NCBI GenBank assembly: GCA_026709625.1
Contig: JAPOSR010000041.1
Span: 19,732 to 83,731, forward strand
Source: Chloroflexota bacterium
GTDB lineage: Bacteria > Chloroflexota > Anaerolineae > Aggregatilineales > Phototrophicaceae
Direction of reading: 5' to 3'
DNA: 64,000 nucleotides
This document shows positions 52,206 through 61,677 of the stretch, one piece after another. The stretch's first letter is position 1. Each line of letters begins with the position of its first letter. The translations under genes were made by a program, and so were the position numbers. The notes under the pieces were generated by a model. That model was not told where the DNA came from and searched no databases. It was given only the letters and a program-made list of their open reading frames with translations.

Positions 52206-53956
52206 GGGCGCGCCTCGCTATCGTCAAGCGAGATTCGATACAATACAGCGAACTGCTGGAAGCCGTCTGGCGCTTTTGTGGGCTGAAAAGGCTGGGCGCG
52301 AATGCGCTCGCCCACCAGCGCATAAGTCGTCGGGCTGAGGACAATCTCGCCAGGTTCGGCATTTTCTTGCAAGAACTTGCTGGCGCTGGCTGCCTCGCCC
52401 AATACGGCATATTCACTGCGCTGTGTGCCACCCACCATGCCCAGCACAGCCGGCCCGGTGTGGATGCCGATGCCAAAGTGCAGCCGGTGGTCGGGCTGGA
52501 GCACAGTGTGCAAAGCCCGCGCAGCCGCCATGATGCCTTGCGCCGCGCGCAGGGCTCGAATGGCATGGTCTTCCTGGGGATTTAGCTGCGTATTCCACGA
52601 GGCTTTGATGGCATCGCCCAGGTATTGGTCGACGATGCCGTCTTGGGCGTCGATCGCATCGCTGGCTGCGCCCAAATAACGGTTGATGATGCGCATGAGG
52701 TCTTCGGGCTGCAATGTCTCGCTAAACGCGGTAAAGCCACGCACATCAGCGAACATGGCGGTGATGGCGCGTTCGACCGGGCTGGTATCCAGCGTGTCAA
52801 TCGAGCCGATGTTCGCCAGCAGCGCCTCGGGGATAAATGTGCCCAGCAGGCGGCGCTGCTCTTCTTGCTCTTTGCGCTCGGTCAAGTCGTCGATCACCAG
52901 CGCCAGGCCAGAAATCATCCGGTCATCGCCACGCAGCGGGCTGGCCACCACCTGCCAATAGCATTCGCGCTCCATGTGGCAAAAGCGCTCAGCCCAGATA
53001 TGTGGGGTGTGCTCGCGGCGGACGCGCTCAATCTCGGCGTAGAAATCGCTCGATACCGGCGGCAGCAAGTCGGACAAGAGCAGGCCAATCGCCGCTTCAG
53101 CGCTCTTGCCTGTCAGGGCTTCAGTCGCCAGATTGCACATGATGACGCGATCTTGACTGTCGATGGTGATGATGCCCGAGCCAATAGACGCGAAGATATT
53201 GGACAAGCGCACCTGCATCTCTTCGATCAGCGCCGTTTGCGCGCGGATTTCTTCAAACAAGCGGGCGTTTTCGATGGCCACAGCGGCTTGCTGGCCGAAG
53301 CTGGTCAACAGGTTCAGTTCGTTTTCTTTGAACAAGCCAGCCATGACGCGGTTGTCACAGTAAGCCACGCCGATCAGTTGGTCGCGCGCTTTTAGCGGCA
53401 CCGCCAAAATGCTGCGCAGGTTGAAGCCGACGATGCTTTCGCTGGCGCTGAGGTTGTCGTCGGCTCCCGCGTCCATGGTCAACACCGCCTCGCCAGTCGC
53501 CACGACCTGGTTGATGACCGACCAGCTGACGATGCGACCGCCAGCCGCGGTTTCTTCTGCGCTCAAGCCCCGAGCGACTTTGAACTCCAGCTCACCCGTG
53601 TCATGATTTTTCAGCACGATATAGCCGCGCTCGGCTTGGGTCAAGCTGATTACGGTGTCGACGACCTGGTTGAGCACCTGGTCGGTTTTTTGGGTGGAAT
53701 TGATAAGGGCGGTGGTTTCTGCCAGTCGGCGGAGCTGCGCCAGCTGCATTTGCGTGTCGACCATATCGACCGAGAGTCTGTCGATGCTGCTGCGCAGGTT
53801 CCACAGACGGTCGACCGCGTCGCTGGGTAGGCGGATGCCGCGGCGGCGCAAAAGCTGCTGCTGCTGCTCAAGCAGCGTCTTGACTTCGTCGGCGCGCTCT
53901 TTCAACCCGCGCAGTTGAGCTTGAAGCGCGCCAAATGCGCTCGTCCCGCCAGTCAT
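52202..53956 (-). CDS. GAF-PAS class III cyclase, C1-like subunit (metal site intact, transition-state residues lost)
   Basis: The protein of 584 residues has a coiled-coil start, a GAF domain (about 75-235), a PAS domain (about 250-370) and a class III cyclase domain (about 400-570). Both metal Asp positions are present (MFADVRGFTAF and DQYLGDAIKASW). The base-recognition Lys position is Gln, and the segment aligned to the transition-state Asn and Arg reads LGEAASASKFLQ, so both are missing. The ATG overlaps the stop of the upstream cyclase (ATGA). ATG 53956 is chosen; the longer ORF start at 54298 lies in the other cyclase. It likely works only with its partner. Confidence 0.88.
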   Translation of the reverse strand: MTGGTSAFGALQAQLRGLKERADEVKTLLEQQQQLLRRRGIRLPSDAVDRLWNLRSSIDRLSVDMVDTQMQLAQLRRLAETTALINSTQKTDQVLNQVVDTVISLTQAERGYIVLKNHDTGELEFKVARGLSAEETAAGGRIVSWSVINQVVATGEAVLTMDAGADDNLSASESIVGFNLRSILAVPLKARDQLIGVAYCDNRVMAGLFKENELNLLTSFGQQAAVAIENARLFEEIRAQTALIEEMQVRLSNIFASIGSGIITIDSQDRVIMCNLATEALTGKSAEAAIGLLLSDLLPPVSSDFYAEIERVRREHTPHIWAERFCHMERECYWQVVASPLRGDDRMISGLALVIDDLTERKEQEEQRRLLGTFIPEALLANIGSIDTLDTSPVERAITAMFADVRGFTAFSETLQPEDLMRIINRYLGAASDAIDAQDGIVDQYLGDAIKASWNTQLNPQEDHAIRALRAAQGIMAAARALHTVLQPDHRLHFGIGIHTGPAVLGMVGGTQRSEYAVLGEAASASKFLQENAEPGEIVLSPTTYALVGERIRAQPFQPTKAPDGFQQFAVLYRISLDDSEARP

Positions 53957-55716
53957 GCGCTTCGCTGCACCTCGTAGGCATTCATGCCCGTCGAAAGCCC
54001 TTTGCCATAGATCGGCGCGCGGGCGATGAATTCGAATGGCGGCTGGCGCTTTTGCAAGAGAATAAGGTCCAAAGTGGGCTGGCCGATCGTGACGCTGCCG
54101 CGGCGGGCGTTTTCTTGCATGCGCTTGGCCGTGTTTATGGTATGCCCCAGCGCCGTGAACTCGCGCCGGCGAAAGCTGCCGATATTGCCCAGGGTGGCCA
54201 CGCCGCTGGCAATGCCGACGATATAAAAATGCGGCTCGGGCGCAATGCCCAGCTCGCTGTAGAGCTGCAAAAAGCGATCGCGCATCAGCAAGCCGCATTC
54301 GACAGCCTGGCGGGCGTGCTGCTCATCCGGGTTCAGCTGCGTGTTGAAAAGCGCCATGACCTCGCTGCCCATGTATTTGTCGATGATGCCGCCCGCGTCG
54401 TGAATGCAGCTGGTGGCAACCGCTTGATACTGGTTGAGGATGCGCAAGGTTTCGCTGGGCGCGACATCAGGCAGAGTCGTCCAAGGGCGCACATCAGCAA
54501 AAAGACAGCTGACCTCGCGCCGCATGCCGCCCATCTCGATATTGGCGATTTCGCTGATTTGGTCCACCATGCCTTCAGGCAAGATCCGCTTCATGGCATT
54601 GATGGTCGTTTCATGCTCGCGCAGGTGCGTTACATCGTCCATCACCAACGTTACGCCCTGCGTCATCTGGCTGCGGTCTTTCAATGGAGAAAAAGACATG
54701 GAAAGCGCCACAGGCCCCCTGCCCGGCAGCTCGGCAAGCATATTGAGCGTGTGGTCATCATCTTCTTCTTTGACCAAGCGCAGTTCTTCGCTGAGCTGCA
54801 GAGCCGCCTCTTGCAAGACACCCTGCAGCTGCCGTCCCAATACAGAAGCTGGCGGCAGGTTGAGGATGTCGCCAGCGGCGCGGTTGAAGGTATGCACCAG
54901 GTCATTGGAATCGATGGCGATGATGGCGCTGCCCACCGACGAAAAGATATTGTCCATCAACTCCTTGACGCGTGTAATCTCCGCCAAGATCTGTTCAGCC
55001 CGGCTGTACATGCGGGCATTGTTGATAGCCACCGCCGCCACATTGGCAAATGCCATCAACAGCGTCAGCTCGCGCTCAGTGAAGATGCCCGCCATCAGCC
55101 GATTGTCGACATAGACCGCGCCGATTGATTGGTCTTTGAAGCGCAGCGGCACACACAGCACCGACCGCAATGTGAAATTGGCGATGCTCTGGCTGTCAGA
55201 CCAGCGCTCGTCCTGGTAGGCATTGTCGGCTAAAAGAGGCTCGCCGCTGCTAATGACCTGGTTGACCACCGACATGCTGATCTGTGGTGGCGAGCCATCG
55301 GGCGTGGACAGCCCCAGCAAACCGCTCTCGCTGCTGATGCGGAAGTCGTATTGATCGCTGTCTTCCCTGGTCAAAATAATGTAGCCGCGTTCGGCTTGGG
55401 TCAGCAAAATGACCAGCTCCATCGTCTCTGCCAAGACAGTATCGGCATCCAGCGAGTTGGTCATGCGCACAGCCATCTCGCCCAATGCGCGAAGCTGGCG
55501 CAGTTCGGTCTGTTCCGCCAGCACGTCCAATTCCAGCCGCTTGAAATCTGCTTGCAGGTGGCTGAAGCTGGTGAGAACAGCCGACGGCATCGCCAGTCGA
55601 TGATTGCGCAGTTGGTCGCGCTGCACAGACAAGGCGGCTTCAACCTGCTTGATTAGATCGTCAAGCTGTCGCAGGTCGCCAAGCAGGCTGGCAGCGCCGT
55701 TAGAGGTGTCGTTCAT
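53953..55716 (-). CDS. GAF-PAS class III cyclase, C2-like subunit (transition-state residues intact, second metal Asp is Ser)
   Basis: The protein of 587 residues has a helical start, a GAF domain (about 95-240), a PAS domain (about 265-370) and a class III cyclase domain (about 400-575). The first metal Asp is present in an altered context (LFADVRPWTTL). The second is Ser (DKYMGSEVMALFN), as in the mammalian C2 domain. The Lys three residues before that Gly is kept. The transition-state Asn and Arg are kept (LGHTINTAKRMQ), and a Thr occupies the second base-recognition position. It is first in an operon with the C1-like cyclase and a small membrane protein. Confidence 0.88.
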   Translation of the reverse strand: MNDTSNGAASLLGDLRQLDDLIKQVEAALSVQRDQLRNHRLAMPSAVLTSFSHLQADFKRLELDVLAEQTELRQLRALGEMAVRMTNSLDADTVLAETMELVILLTQAERGYIILTREDSDQYDFRISSESGLLGLSTPDGSPPQISMSVVNQVISSGEPLLADNAYQDERWSDSQSIANFTLRSVLCVPLRFKDQSIGAVYVDNRLMAGIFTERELTLLMAFANVAAVAINNARMYSRAEQILAEITRVKELMDNIFSSVGSAIIAIDSNDLVHTFNRAAGDILNLPPASVLGRQLQGVLQEAALQLSEELRLVKEEDDDHTLNMLAELPGRGPVALSMSFSPLKDRSQMTQGVTLVMDDVTHLREHETTINAMKRILPEGMVDQISEIANIEMGGMRREVSCLFADVRPWTTLPDVAPSETLRILNQYQAVATSCIHDAGGIIDKYMGSEVMALFNTQLNPDEQHARQAVECGLLMRDRFLQLYSELGIAPEPHFYIVGIASGVATLGNIGSFRRREFTALGHTINTAKRMQENARRGSVTIGQPTLDLILLQKRQPPFEFIARAPIYGKGLSTGMNAYEVQRSA

Positions 55717-55778
55717 TTGGCGTTTACGATTCGCATATCGCGATAGTCATCCAACTGGTTTTACAGCGCGCATCGACA

Positions 55779-55794
55779 ATTATACTGCAAGTAT
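55779..55794 (-). promoter_or_regulatory. candidate promoter/operator of the cyclase operon
   Basis: A perfect TATAAT -10 box on the minus strand lies about 63 bases before the first cyclase ATG and overlaps a dyad ATACT-TGC-AGTAT. The dyad may be a binding site for a regulator. No good -35 box is seen at standard spacing. Confidence 0.4.
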
Positions 55795-55824
55795 GGAGGG
55801 ATAGCAGGGCAAAATTGCGCGCGT

Positions 55825-57150
55825 TCAAGCGCTCATGGCGAGGGCAGCGGCGCGGCGACCGATCTCCACAGCATAATTGGTGCCGCGGTCCCATGGATAC
55901 ACCTGCGACATGCTCGCCCAATAGATGCCCGGCAGCGGGGTGTTCAAGCCGGGCAAGCGCTGGCTGTGACGCAGCTGGGGCACGGGCTGGGCATACGGCG
56001 CGCGCCACACCCACCATTTGCGCAGCCAGCCGCGCTCGAAGGCGGGGTTGACCTTGGCCAGCGCCGGCAGAAACCGCTCGACCAGCTCGGCTTCATCCAG
56101 GCGAAAATATTCGTGACTGGGCGGCACATAGTCGCCACAATAAACGATGTGGTCGCCGCCATAATGTTTAGGTGGCAGATAGTTGGTATGCTCGACCAGC
56201 GCCAGGAATGGAAAAGCGGATTGGGATTTTTCGGGGGTATCGGCTGGCAGACTCAGCCAGTAGGTGCCGTCTGCCAGCAATGGACGGTTCAGCGCGAAGA
56301 CGACGCACAGCCCGCCAATGCTCCTCAGCGCAGCGACCGTTTCGCCATAGGCGGTATCCGCCAATCCATCCGCCAGCCGCAGCAGCAGCTTGGGCGAAGT
56401 TGTGCAGACCAGCCGGTCGAATTGCCGCATGTCTCCAGCGATCTTCAGCCAGGGTTTGCCATTTTGGCTGCCTATGCGCTGCGCCGGCGCATTCAGACGA
56501 ATGTGCACGCCGCGTTCTCGCAGCTGCCGCGCCAGTTCGTCCAAGAATGCTTGGAATCCGCCCTGATAGGCACCCAGTTTCAATGTGCGCTTGACGATGC
56601 GCGCCCACATGAATGACATGGGCACTTGGTCGTATTCGTCCGCGAATTTGCCGATCAACAACGGCTTGAAAAAAGTTTCGTATGCTTGCCGACCCATCCA
56701 GCGGCGCATCCAGCTATCGGCAGTGACTCGCTCAAAAGGCTGCCAGCGCGGGCTTAGCTTAATCGCGAGGCCAGCCAGCGCCATGCGGATTGTGGCGTGC
56801 CAAGGCAGTGGCAAAAACAAAGCCGATGGCGAAATTTCGCTGCGCACGATCTTGCCATCCAGCCAGAAACTGGTCTTGGGACGCGGAAAGATGATCTGGT
56901 CGCGCACGCCCATCTCGTCGGCCAGACGCAGGATGTCGTGGTCGCTGGCAAACCAGTGATGGTAAAACTTCTCCAGCGTCCAATCCCAGTTGTCGTCTTT
57001 GAATCCCGCTGCCAAGCCGCCGACGCGGTCGGCCGCCTCAAAAATGGATACCCTGTGCCCGGCGCGAGCGAAATCCCATGCCGCCGCCAAGCCGGTCGCG
57101 CCTGCGCCGATGATGGCGATGTCGAGTGGCACCCCCTCATTCCGAGGCAT
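55825..57150 (-). CDS. FAD/NAD(P)-dependent amine-oxidase-like oxidoreductase
   Basis: The FAD-binding fold opens with LDIAIIGAGATGLAAAWDFARAGHRVSIFEAADRVGGLA. The protein resembles the flavin amine oxidase/UDP-galactopyranose mutase-like or protoporphyrinogen oxidase-like families and ends with IYWASMSQVYPWDRGTNYAVEIGRRAA. ATG 57150 has GGAGG six bases upstream and lies inside the tsaD 3' end, so the genes overlap by 14 bases. About 441 residues. Substrate is unknown; glycan-linked roles are common for this branch. Confidence 0.85.
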   Translation of the reverse strand: MPRNEGVPLDIAIIGAGATGLAAAWDFARAGHRVSIFEAADRVGGLAAGFKDDNWDWTLEKFYHHWFASDHDILRLADEMGVRDQIIFPRPKTSFWLDGKIVRSEISPSALFLPLPWHATIRMALAGLAIKLSPRWQPFERVTADSWMRRWMGRQAYETFFKPLLIGKFADEYDQVPMSFMWARIVKRTLKLGAYQGGFQAFLDELARQLRERGVHIRLNAPAQRIGSQNGKPWLKIAGDMRQFDRLVCTTSPKLLLRLADGLADTAYGETVAALRSIGGLCVVFALNRPLLADGTYWLSLPADTPEKSQSAFPFLALVEHTNYLPPKHYGGDHIVYCGDYVPPSHEYFRLDEAELVERFLPALAKVNPAFERGWLRKWWVWRAPYAQPVPQLRHSQRLPGLNTPLPGIYWASMSQVYPWDRGTNYAVEIGRRAAALAMSA

Positions 57151-58195
57151 ATACATCCTCCGCAAGCATCCAGCGCGCGCGCGCCTCGATATCCAGCCGA
57201 CTGCGCAGGCCAGCCAAATAGCGAAAATGCGCGGCTGCTCCGATCATGGCGGCATTGTCGCCGCACAAGAATAGCGGCGGGGTATAAACCGGCAGCTCCA
57301 GCCGGGCGCGCAGTTTATCGCGCAGCGACTGGTTGGCGCTGACTCCGCCGGACACGAACAAGGCGCTGGCGGCATAATCACGCATGGCGCAGTGCGCAGC
57401 GCTGACCAGAGAATCGGTCGCGGCCTCCTGAAAAGAAGCCGCGACATCAGGAATATGCACATCATCGCGCAGCCGAGCCTGGCCTTCGGCGCGGCGTTGG
57501 CTGCGGGCGCTCGGCTGCTGCGTGACCGCGCGCATCACGGCGGTTTTCAAACCACTAAAGCTCAAATCATAAACGCTGTCAGTCTTCGCTCGTGGAAAGG
57601 CATAGGCATCTGCACAACCGCATTGCGCGGCTTTCTCGATGGCGGGACCGCCCGGGAAAGGCAGGCCCAGAGTCCGCCCTACCTTGTCAAAGGCTTCGCC
57701 AGCCGCGTCATCGATCGTGCCGCCAAGCCGCCGATAGCTGCCATGCCCAAGCATCAAGAGCAGTTCGCTGTGTCCACCCGAGACGATCATCGCGATGATG
57801 GGAAAAGCGGGCTCGCGGAAATCGTCCGCCAGCCACTGCGAATAGACATGCCCTTCCAAGTGGTTGATGCCCAGCAACGGCAGGCCGGTCGCCAGCGCCA
57901 GCCCCTTGGCAAAGCTGATCCCCACCAGCAGCGAGCCAACCAAGCCGGGGCCTTGCGTGACGGCGATGGCATCCAACTGCGCATAGTCCAGGTCGGCGTC
58001 TGCCAGCGCGCGGCTGACGACAGCGCTGACGCTCTCGATGTGGGCGCGCGATGCCAACTCGGGGAAAACGCCGCCGTAGGGCGCATGCAGCTCGACCTGA
58101 GAGGCGACGATATTGGCGCGAATCACGCAGCCATCGCTGATGATGGCAGCAGCGGTTTCGTCGCAGGATGTCTCAATAGCAAGGATGGTGGCCAT
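57137..58195 (-). CDS. tsaD: tRNA threonylcarbamoyladenosine synthase component TsaD
   Basis: TsaD transfers threonylcarbamoyl to A37 of ANN-decoding tRNAs. The start MATILAIETSCDETAAAI, the metal-binding INHLEGHVYSQW, VSGGHSELLLM and FVSGGVSANQSLR are family signatures. ATG 58195 is preferred to the extended ORF start at 58348. About 352 residues. It overlaps the downstream flavoprotein gene. Confidence 0.96.
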   Translation of the reverse strand: MATILAIETSCDETAAAIISDGCVIRANIVASQVELHAPYGGVFPELASRAHIESVSAVVSRALADADLDYAQLDAIAVTQGPGLVGSLLVGISFAKGLALATGLPLLGINHLEGHVYSQWLADDFREPAFPIIAMIVSGGHSELLLMLGHGSYRRLGGTIDDAAGEAFDKVGRTLGLPFPGGPAIEKAAQCGCADAYAFPRAKTDSVYDLSFSGLKTAVMRAVTQQPSARSQRRAEGQARLRDDVHIPDVAASFQEAATDSLVSAAHCAMRDYAASALFVSGGVSANQSLRDKLRARLELPVYTPPLFLCGDNAAMIGAAAHFRYLAGLRSRLDIEARARWMLAEDVYASE

Positions 58196-58254
58196 GCGAA
58201 AATTCTCCAAGCTGCGCCGCGCCATTGTAGCAGTGATTTTGGCGGCTGCGGATG

Positions 58255-58260
58255 TATAAT
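58255..58260 (+). promoter_or_regulatory. -10 element upstream of the 58309 membrane protein gene
   Basis: TATAAT lies 49 bases before the ATG, in the divergent space shared with tsaD. A nine-codon ORF including its stop (58265-58291, MSGMFGTK) lies in the leader; whether it is translated cannot be told. The -35 region is not convincing. Confidence 0.4.
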
Positions 58261-58308
58261 GCGCATGAGCGGGATGTTTGGCACTAAGTAGAAGAGGAGA
58301 CGCAGCCA

Positions 58309-59676
58309 ATGACCACAGGCAACGACCACTTCGGCTGGGTGTTGGCAAGCATCGCCGGCATGATTATCTTCGCCGCCTTCACCGCCTGGGGCGGCATTCC
58401 AGCTGAGACGAATATCGGTTTGTTTTGGCTGCAAGCAGGCATCTTTTTGCTGGTTATCTGCGCCTTTGTCCTGGCTTTCTGGCACCTGCTCATTCGCCCT
58501 TTGGCGCCGAACCTGCGCCAGCCGCAATCAAACGCATTGACCTTGCGAGCGCGACAGGCTCTGGCCTTGACCTTGGCCAGTGGCGGCATCGCGACCTTTA
58601 TCGGCGGCGTCTGGGACGAATTGTGGCACCGCAGCTATGGACTTCCCTTTGGCGAAGATCTGTTTTGGCGACCCCATCTGCTGATGTATTTTGGCTTTGC
58701 CACCGCGACTGCCGCCGGCTTTTGGGCGCTGCTGTACCTGAACCGCCAGCTGCGCGGCAACTTCCAACAGCGCTTCCGTTCCAACACAGCCGTCGGCTTG
58801 CTGATTTTGAATGCCGCGTTTCTGCTCTATGCCTTGCCTGCCGACCCGCTCTGGCACTGGATTTTTGGCGAAGACATCACCGCCTGGAGCATTCCGCATC
58901 TCATCTTGCTGACGAGCTTCATCTTGACGCAGCTGCTCGCGCTGCATCTTCAAGCATCGACCATGCGACCACAGCCGTGGCGGAGTCTGTTCGGGCTGCG
59001 GCGCGCCGACGGTCTCGCGTTGCTAATCATCGCTGCCATGCAGTTGCTGTGGCTGCAACTGATGCTCATCGACTGGGATGCGTCGCTGGCTGGCGTCCCG
59101 CCAGAATCGCTGGGACTGTATCGTCCGGAATGGCTGCTGGCGGCGAATCTGCTGGGCTGCGTCACCTTCACAGGCGTGCTGGCCACGCGCTTGCTGCGCT
59201 GTGCGGGCGCGGCGACAGCGGCTGGCTTGCTCGCGCTGGTCATTCGCATCGGCTTGATACAGCTCTTTGATGCGGATATGCTGCAATTCGTCGCCTGGCT
59301 GGCTGCGCTGCTGCCCTTGTTCGCTATTGATCTTTGGGCATATACCTGCGGCGTCATCAACAAGCGCGAGCCCGACTGGCGCGGCACCGCGGCCGCCGCA
59401 ATCGCTTCTATGACGATTAATGCGCTCGTTATCCGCAGCCTGTACAATTTGGGCGATGGAAACAATGTCGCCTATGCCGCCGCGGTTCTCACGACCGGGC
59501 TGGGCGCGAGCTGGTTCGCCAATCGAGTGGCCGACGCTTTGCTGCGCCAGCGCAAAGCAGCCCCCGCGCCGACGAGCGACTGGGTACGCATCAAACCAGC
59601 GGCATCTTTTGGCATTCTGGGTGTCTTCCTCGTCTTCATCGCCTTCTTCATCATGACAGCGACGCCGCCTGTGTAA
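58309..59676 (+). CDS. uncharacterised polytopic membrane protein
   Basis: About ten to twelve membrane helices are predicted in 455 residues. A conserved-looking motif GGVWDELWHRSYGLPFGEDLFWRPHLLMYFGF places Asp, His and Trp near a membrane boundary, and DPLWHWIFGEDITAWSIPHL repeats a similar WH...D..W..PHL pattern, which may bind metal. I do not recognise a named family. GAGGAG lies upstream of the ATG. Confidence 0.72.
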   Translation: MTTGNDHFGWVLASIAGMIIFAAFTAWGGIPAETNIGLFWLQAGIFLLVICAFVLAFWHLLIRPLAPNLRQPQSNALTLRARQALALTLASGGIATFIGGVWDELWHRSYGLPFGEDLFWRPHLLMYFGFATATAAGFWALLYLNRQLRGNFQQRFRSNTAVGLLILNAAFLLYALPADPLWHWIFGEDITAWSIPHLILLTSFILTQLLALHLQASTMRPQPWRSLFGLRRADGLALLIIAAMQLLWLQLMLIDWDASLAGVPPESLGLYRPEWLLAANLLGCVTFTGVLATRLLRCAGAATAAGLLALVIRIGLIQLFDADMLQFVAWLAALLPLFAIDLWAYTCGVINKREPDWRGTAAAAIASMTINALVIRSLYNLGDGNNVAYAAAVLTTGLGASWFANRVADALLRQRKAAPAPTSDWVRIKPAASFGILGVFLVFIAFFIMTATPPV

Positions 59677-59767
59677 TTTGTATGGACAGCCAGGCGGCGC
59701 AAACGAGCGCAGTCATGTGTCGCAGCGCGCATTTTGCGTTATGCTGATTGTGACGGTTATAAGGCTG

Positions 59768-61252
59768 ATGAACTCGCTCATGGCACCTGCGACTGCGCTG
59801 ACCAAGGCATCCACCAACAGCAAACCGAGGACCAAAACGAGCGCCAAGCCGCGCCGCTATGATTATGACATCATCATCATCGGCTCGGGCCCAGCCGGCC
59901 ATCGCGCGGCCATCCAGTCGGCAAAGCTGGGCAAACGCGTGGCGGTCATCGAAAAGAAAACCTTAATCGGCGGCGCCTCGGTCAACACCGGCACGATCCC
60001 CTCCAAGACCCTGCGCGAAGCCGTCTTGCACTTGTCTGGATTTCGGCAGCGCTCGATTTATGGCGCTTCCTACACAGTCAAACAGCATATCACCATGAAC
60101 GATCTGCTGATGCGCGCCGACCATGTCATCCGCCACGAGATCGAGGTCAACAAAGTGCAGCTGCAGCGCAATCGCATCGAGCTGATCTCTGGCATCGCCA
60201 CCATCGTCGATGATCACACAGTGCATCTCAATTTCCTCGGCAAAAAAGGCGAAGACGAGCTGACGACGCGCAATATCATGATCGCCGTGGGCACCATAGT
60301 CGCCAAACCCGACAACATCCCCTTTGATGGACATACCATCTTCACCAGCGACGGCTTGCTGCGGCTGGATCACCTGCCAAAGACCTTGACAGTGGTGGGC
60401 GGCGGCGTCATCGGCTGTGAATACGCCTGCATGTTCGCCACGTTGGGCACGCGCGTCACTTTGGTCGAGATGCAAGAACGGCTGCTGACCTTTGTCGACC
60501 ACGAGATTGTCGACGCGCTCGTCTATCATATGCGCCAACAGCGCGTCACCCTGCGCCTGGGCGAAAGTGTGCGCAGCATCGACCATTGCGACACCCGCTT
60601 TGGCAGCGGCGTGAAAATCTGCCTGGAGAGCGGCAAAGAGATTGTCACGGAAAAAGCGCTCTACGCCATCGGCCGGCACGGCGCGACAAGCAAGCTGGGT
60701 TTGGAGAATGTCGGCATCGCGCCCGACCAGCGCGGCCGCATCCGCGTCAACGAGCATTACCAGACCAAGATCCCCAATATCTATGCGGTTGGCGATGTCA
60801 TCGGCTTCCCCAGCCTGGCTTCGGCATCCATGGAACAGGGACGCATGGCCGCCAGCCATGCCTTTGACGCCGAGCATTCGAGCTTTCCGCAGCTTTTCCC
60901 CTATGGCATTTATGCTATCCCAGAGATATCGACCGTGGGCGCAAATGAAGAAGAGCTGACGCGGGCGGGCACCCCCTACGAGGTGGGCAAAGCCTATTAT
61001 AAGGAAATCGCGCGCGGGCAGATCCTCGGCGACACCATCGGCATGCTCAAGCTGGTGTTTCATCGAGAAAATCACCAGCTGCTGGGCGTGCACATCATCG
61101 GCGAAGGCGCCAGCGAGCTCATCCACATCGGGCAGACGGTGATGGCTTTTGGCGGCACGGTCGACTATTTCATCAACACTGTCTTCAATTATCCAACGTT
61201 GGCGGAATGCTACAAGACAGCCGCTTTTGATGGGATTAATCGGATAATGTGA
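59768..61252 (+). CDS. sthA: SthA-like NAD(P) transhydrogenase family flavoprotein
   Basis: The sequence has two dinucleotide-binding motifs (IIIIGSGPAGHRAAIQSAKLGKRVAVIEK and LTVVGGGVIGCEYACMFATLGTRVTLVE) and a dimerisation domain ending NYPTLAECYKTAAFDG. It resembles soluble pyridine nucleotide transhydrogenase. The redox disulfide region reads GGASVNTGTIPSKTL with no cysteines, which excludes a normal disulfide reductase. A Lys/Thr-rich N-terminal tail precedes the flavin domain. ATG 59768 is a compromise; ATGs at 59678 and 59780 are possible. About 494 residues. Confidence 0.85.
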   Translation: MNSLMAPATALTKASTNSKPRTKTSAKPRRYDYDIIIIGSGPAGHRAAIQSAKLGKRVAVIEKKTLIGGASVNTGTIPSKTLREAVLHLSGFRQRSIYGASYTVKQHITMNDLLMRADHVIRHEIEVNKVQLQRNRIELISGIATIVDDHTVHLNFLGKKGEDELTTRNIMIAVGTIVAKPDNIPFDGHTIFTSDGLLRLDHLPKTLTVVGGGVIGCEYACMFATLGTRVTLVEMQERLLTFVDHEIVDALVYHMRQQRVTLRLGESVRSIDHCDTRFGSGVKICLESGKEIVTEKALYAIGRHGATSKLGLENVGIAPDQRGRIRVNEHYQTKIPNIYAVGDVIGFPSLASASMEQGRMAASHAFDAEHSSFPQLFPYGIYAIPEISTVGANEEELTRAGTPYEVGKAYYKEIARGQILGDTIGMLKLVFHRENHQLLGVHIIGEGASELIHIGQTVMAFGGTVDYFINTVFNYPTLAECYKTAAFDGINRIM

Positions 61253-61266
61253 GTTTCGTCAACCTG

Positions 61267-61677
61267 TCAGCTGGATTCGCTGCCATCTGGCAATTCCGGG
61301 CGGGCTGGCGGGGCTTGGCGGCGGGCGGTGAGCTCTTGGCGGCGAGTGCGGTTGCTGTAGATAAAGGTGCCAGCCGTCCCAGCAATGCTGCCGATTACGA
61401 CGCCGACGCTTTGCCAAGCGAAGCCCAGGGAAACAACATAAGCGCTCAAGGCGATCAACAACAGAGCCGCGATAAAACCGAAAAATAGCCCACACATTGC
61501 GTAGGCTATTTGAAATTTCTGCTCGCGCTCCGCCATCGACAATATACGATCCGCGCTTCCAGGCAGTACATCTTCATGCCCTCGCATTTCTTTGGGTGGC
61601 GGAATCGGGCCCGAATACCGTTCAAAGCGAGCTTCTACTCGGGTGAGGGTTTCTCGCCGTCCGCCGTCGTCTGGCAT
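61267..61677 (-). CDS. DUF2335 family membrane protein
   Basis: The segment FERYSGPIPPPKEMRGHEDVLPGSADRILSMAEREQ is the DUF2335 hallmark and is followed by two closely spaced membrane helices (AYAMCGLFFGFIAALLLIALSAYVVSL and VGVVIGSIAGTAGTFIY). GAGG lies just before the ATG. 136 residues. The gene overlaps the upstream small gene by 43 bases, so they are probably cotranslated. Function of the family is unknown. Confidence 0.82.
   Translation of the reverse strand: MPDDGGRRETLTRVEARFERYSGPIPPPKEMRGHEDVLPGSADRILSMAEREQKFQIAYAMCGLFFGFIAALLLIALSAYVVSLGFAWQSVGVVIGSIAGTAGTFIYSNRTRRQELTARRQAPPARPELPDGSESS

Noticed and set aside
53935-55128. Plus-strand ORF of 397 codons opposite the cyclase pair
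   Set aside because: Antisense to well-supported GAF/PAS/cyclase domains.
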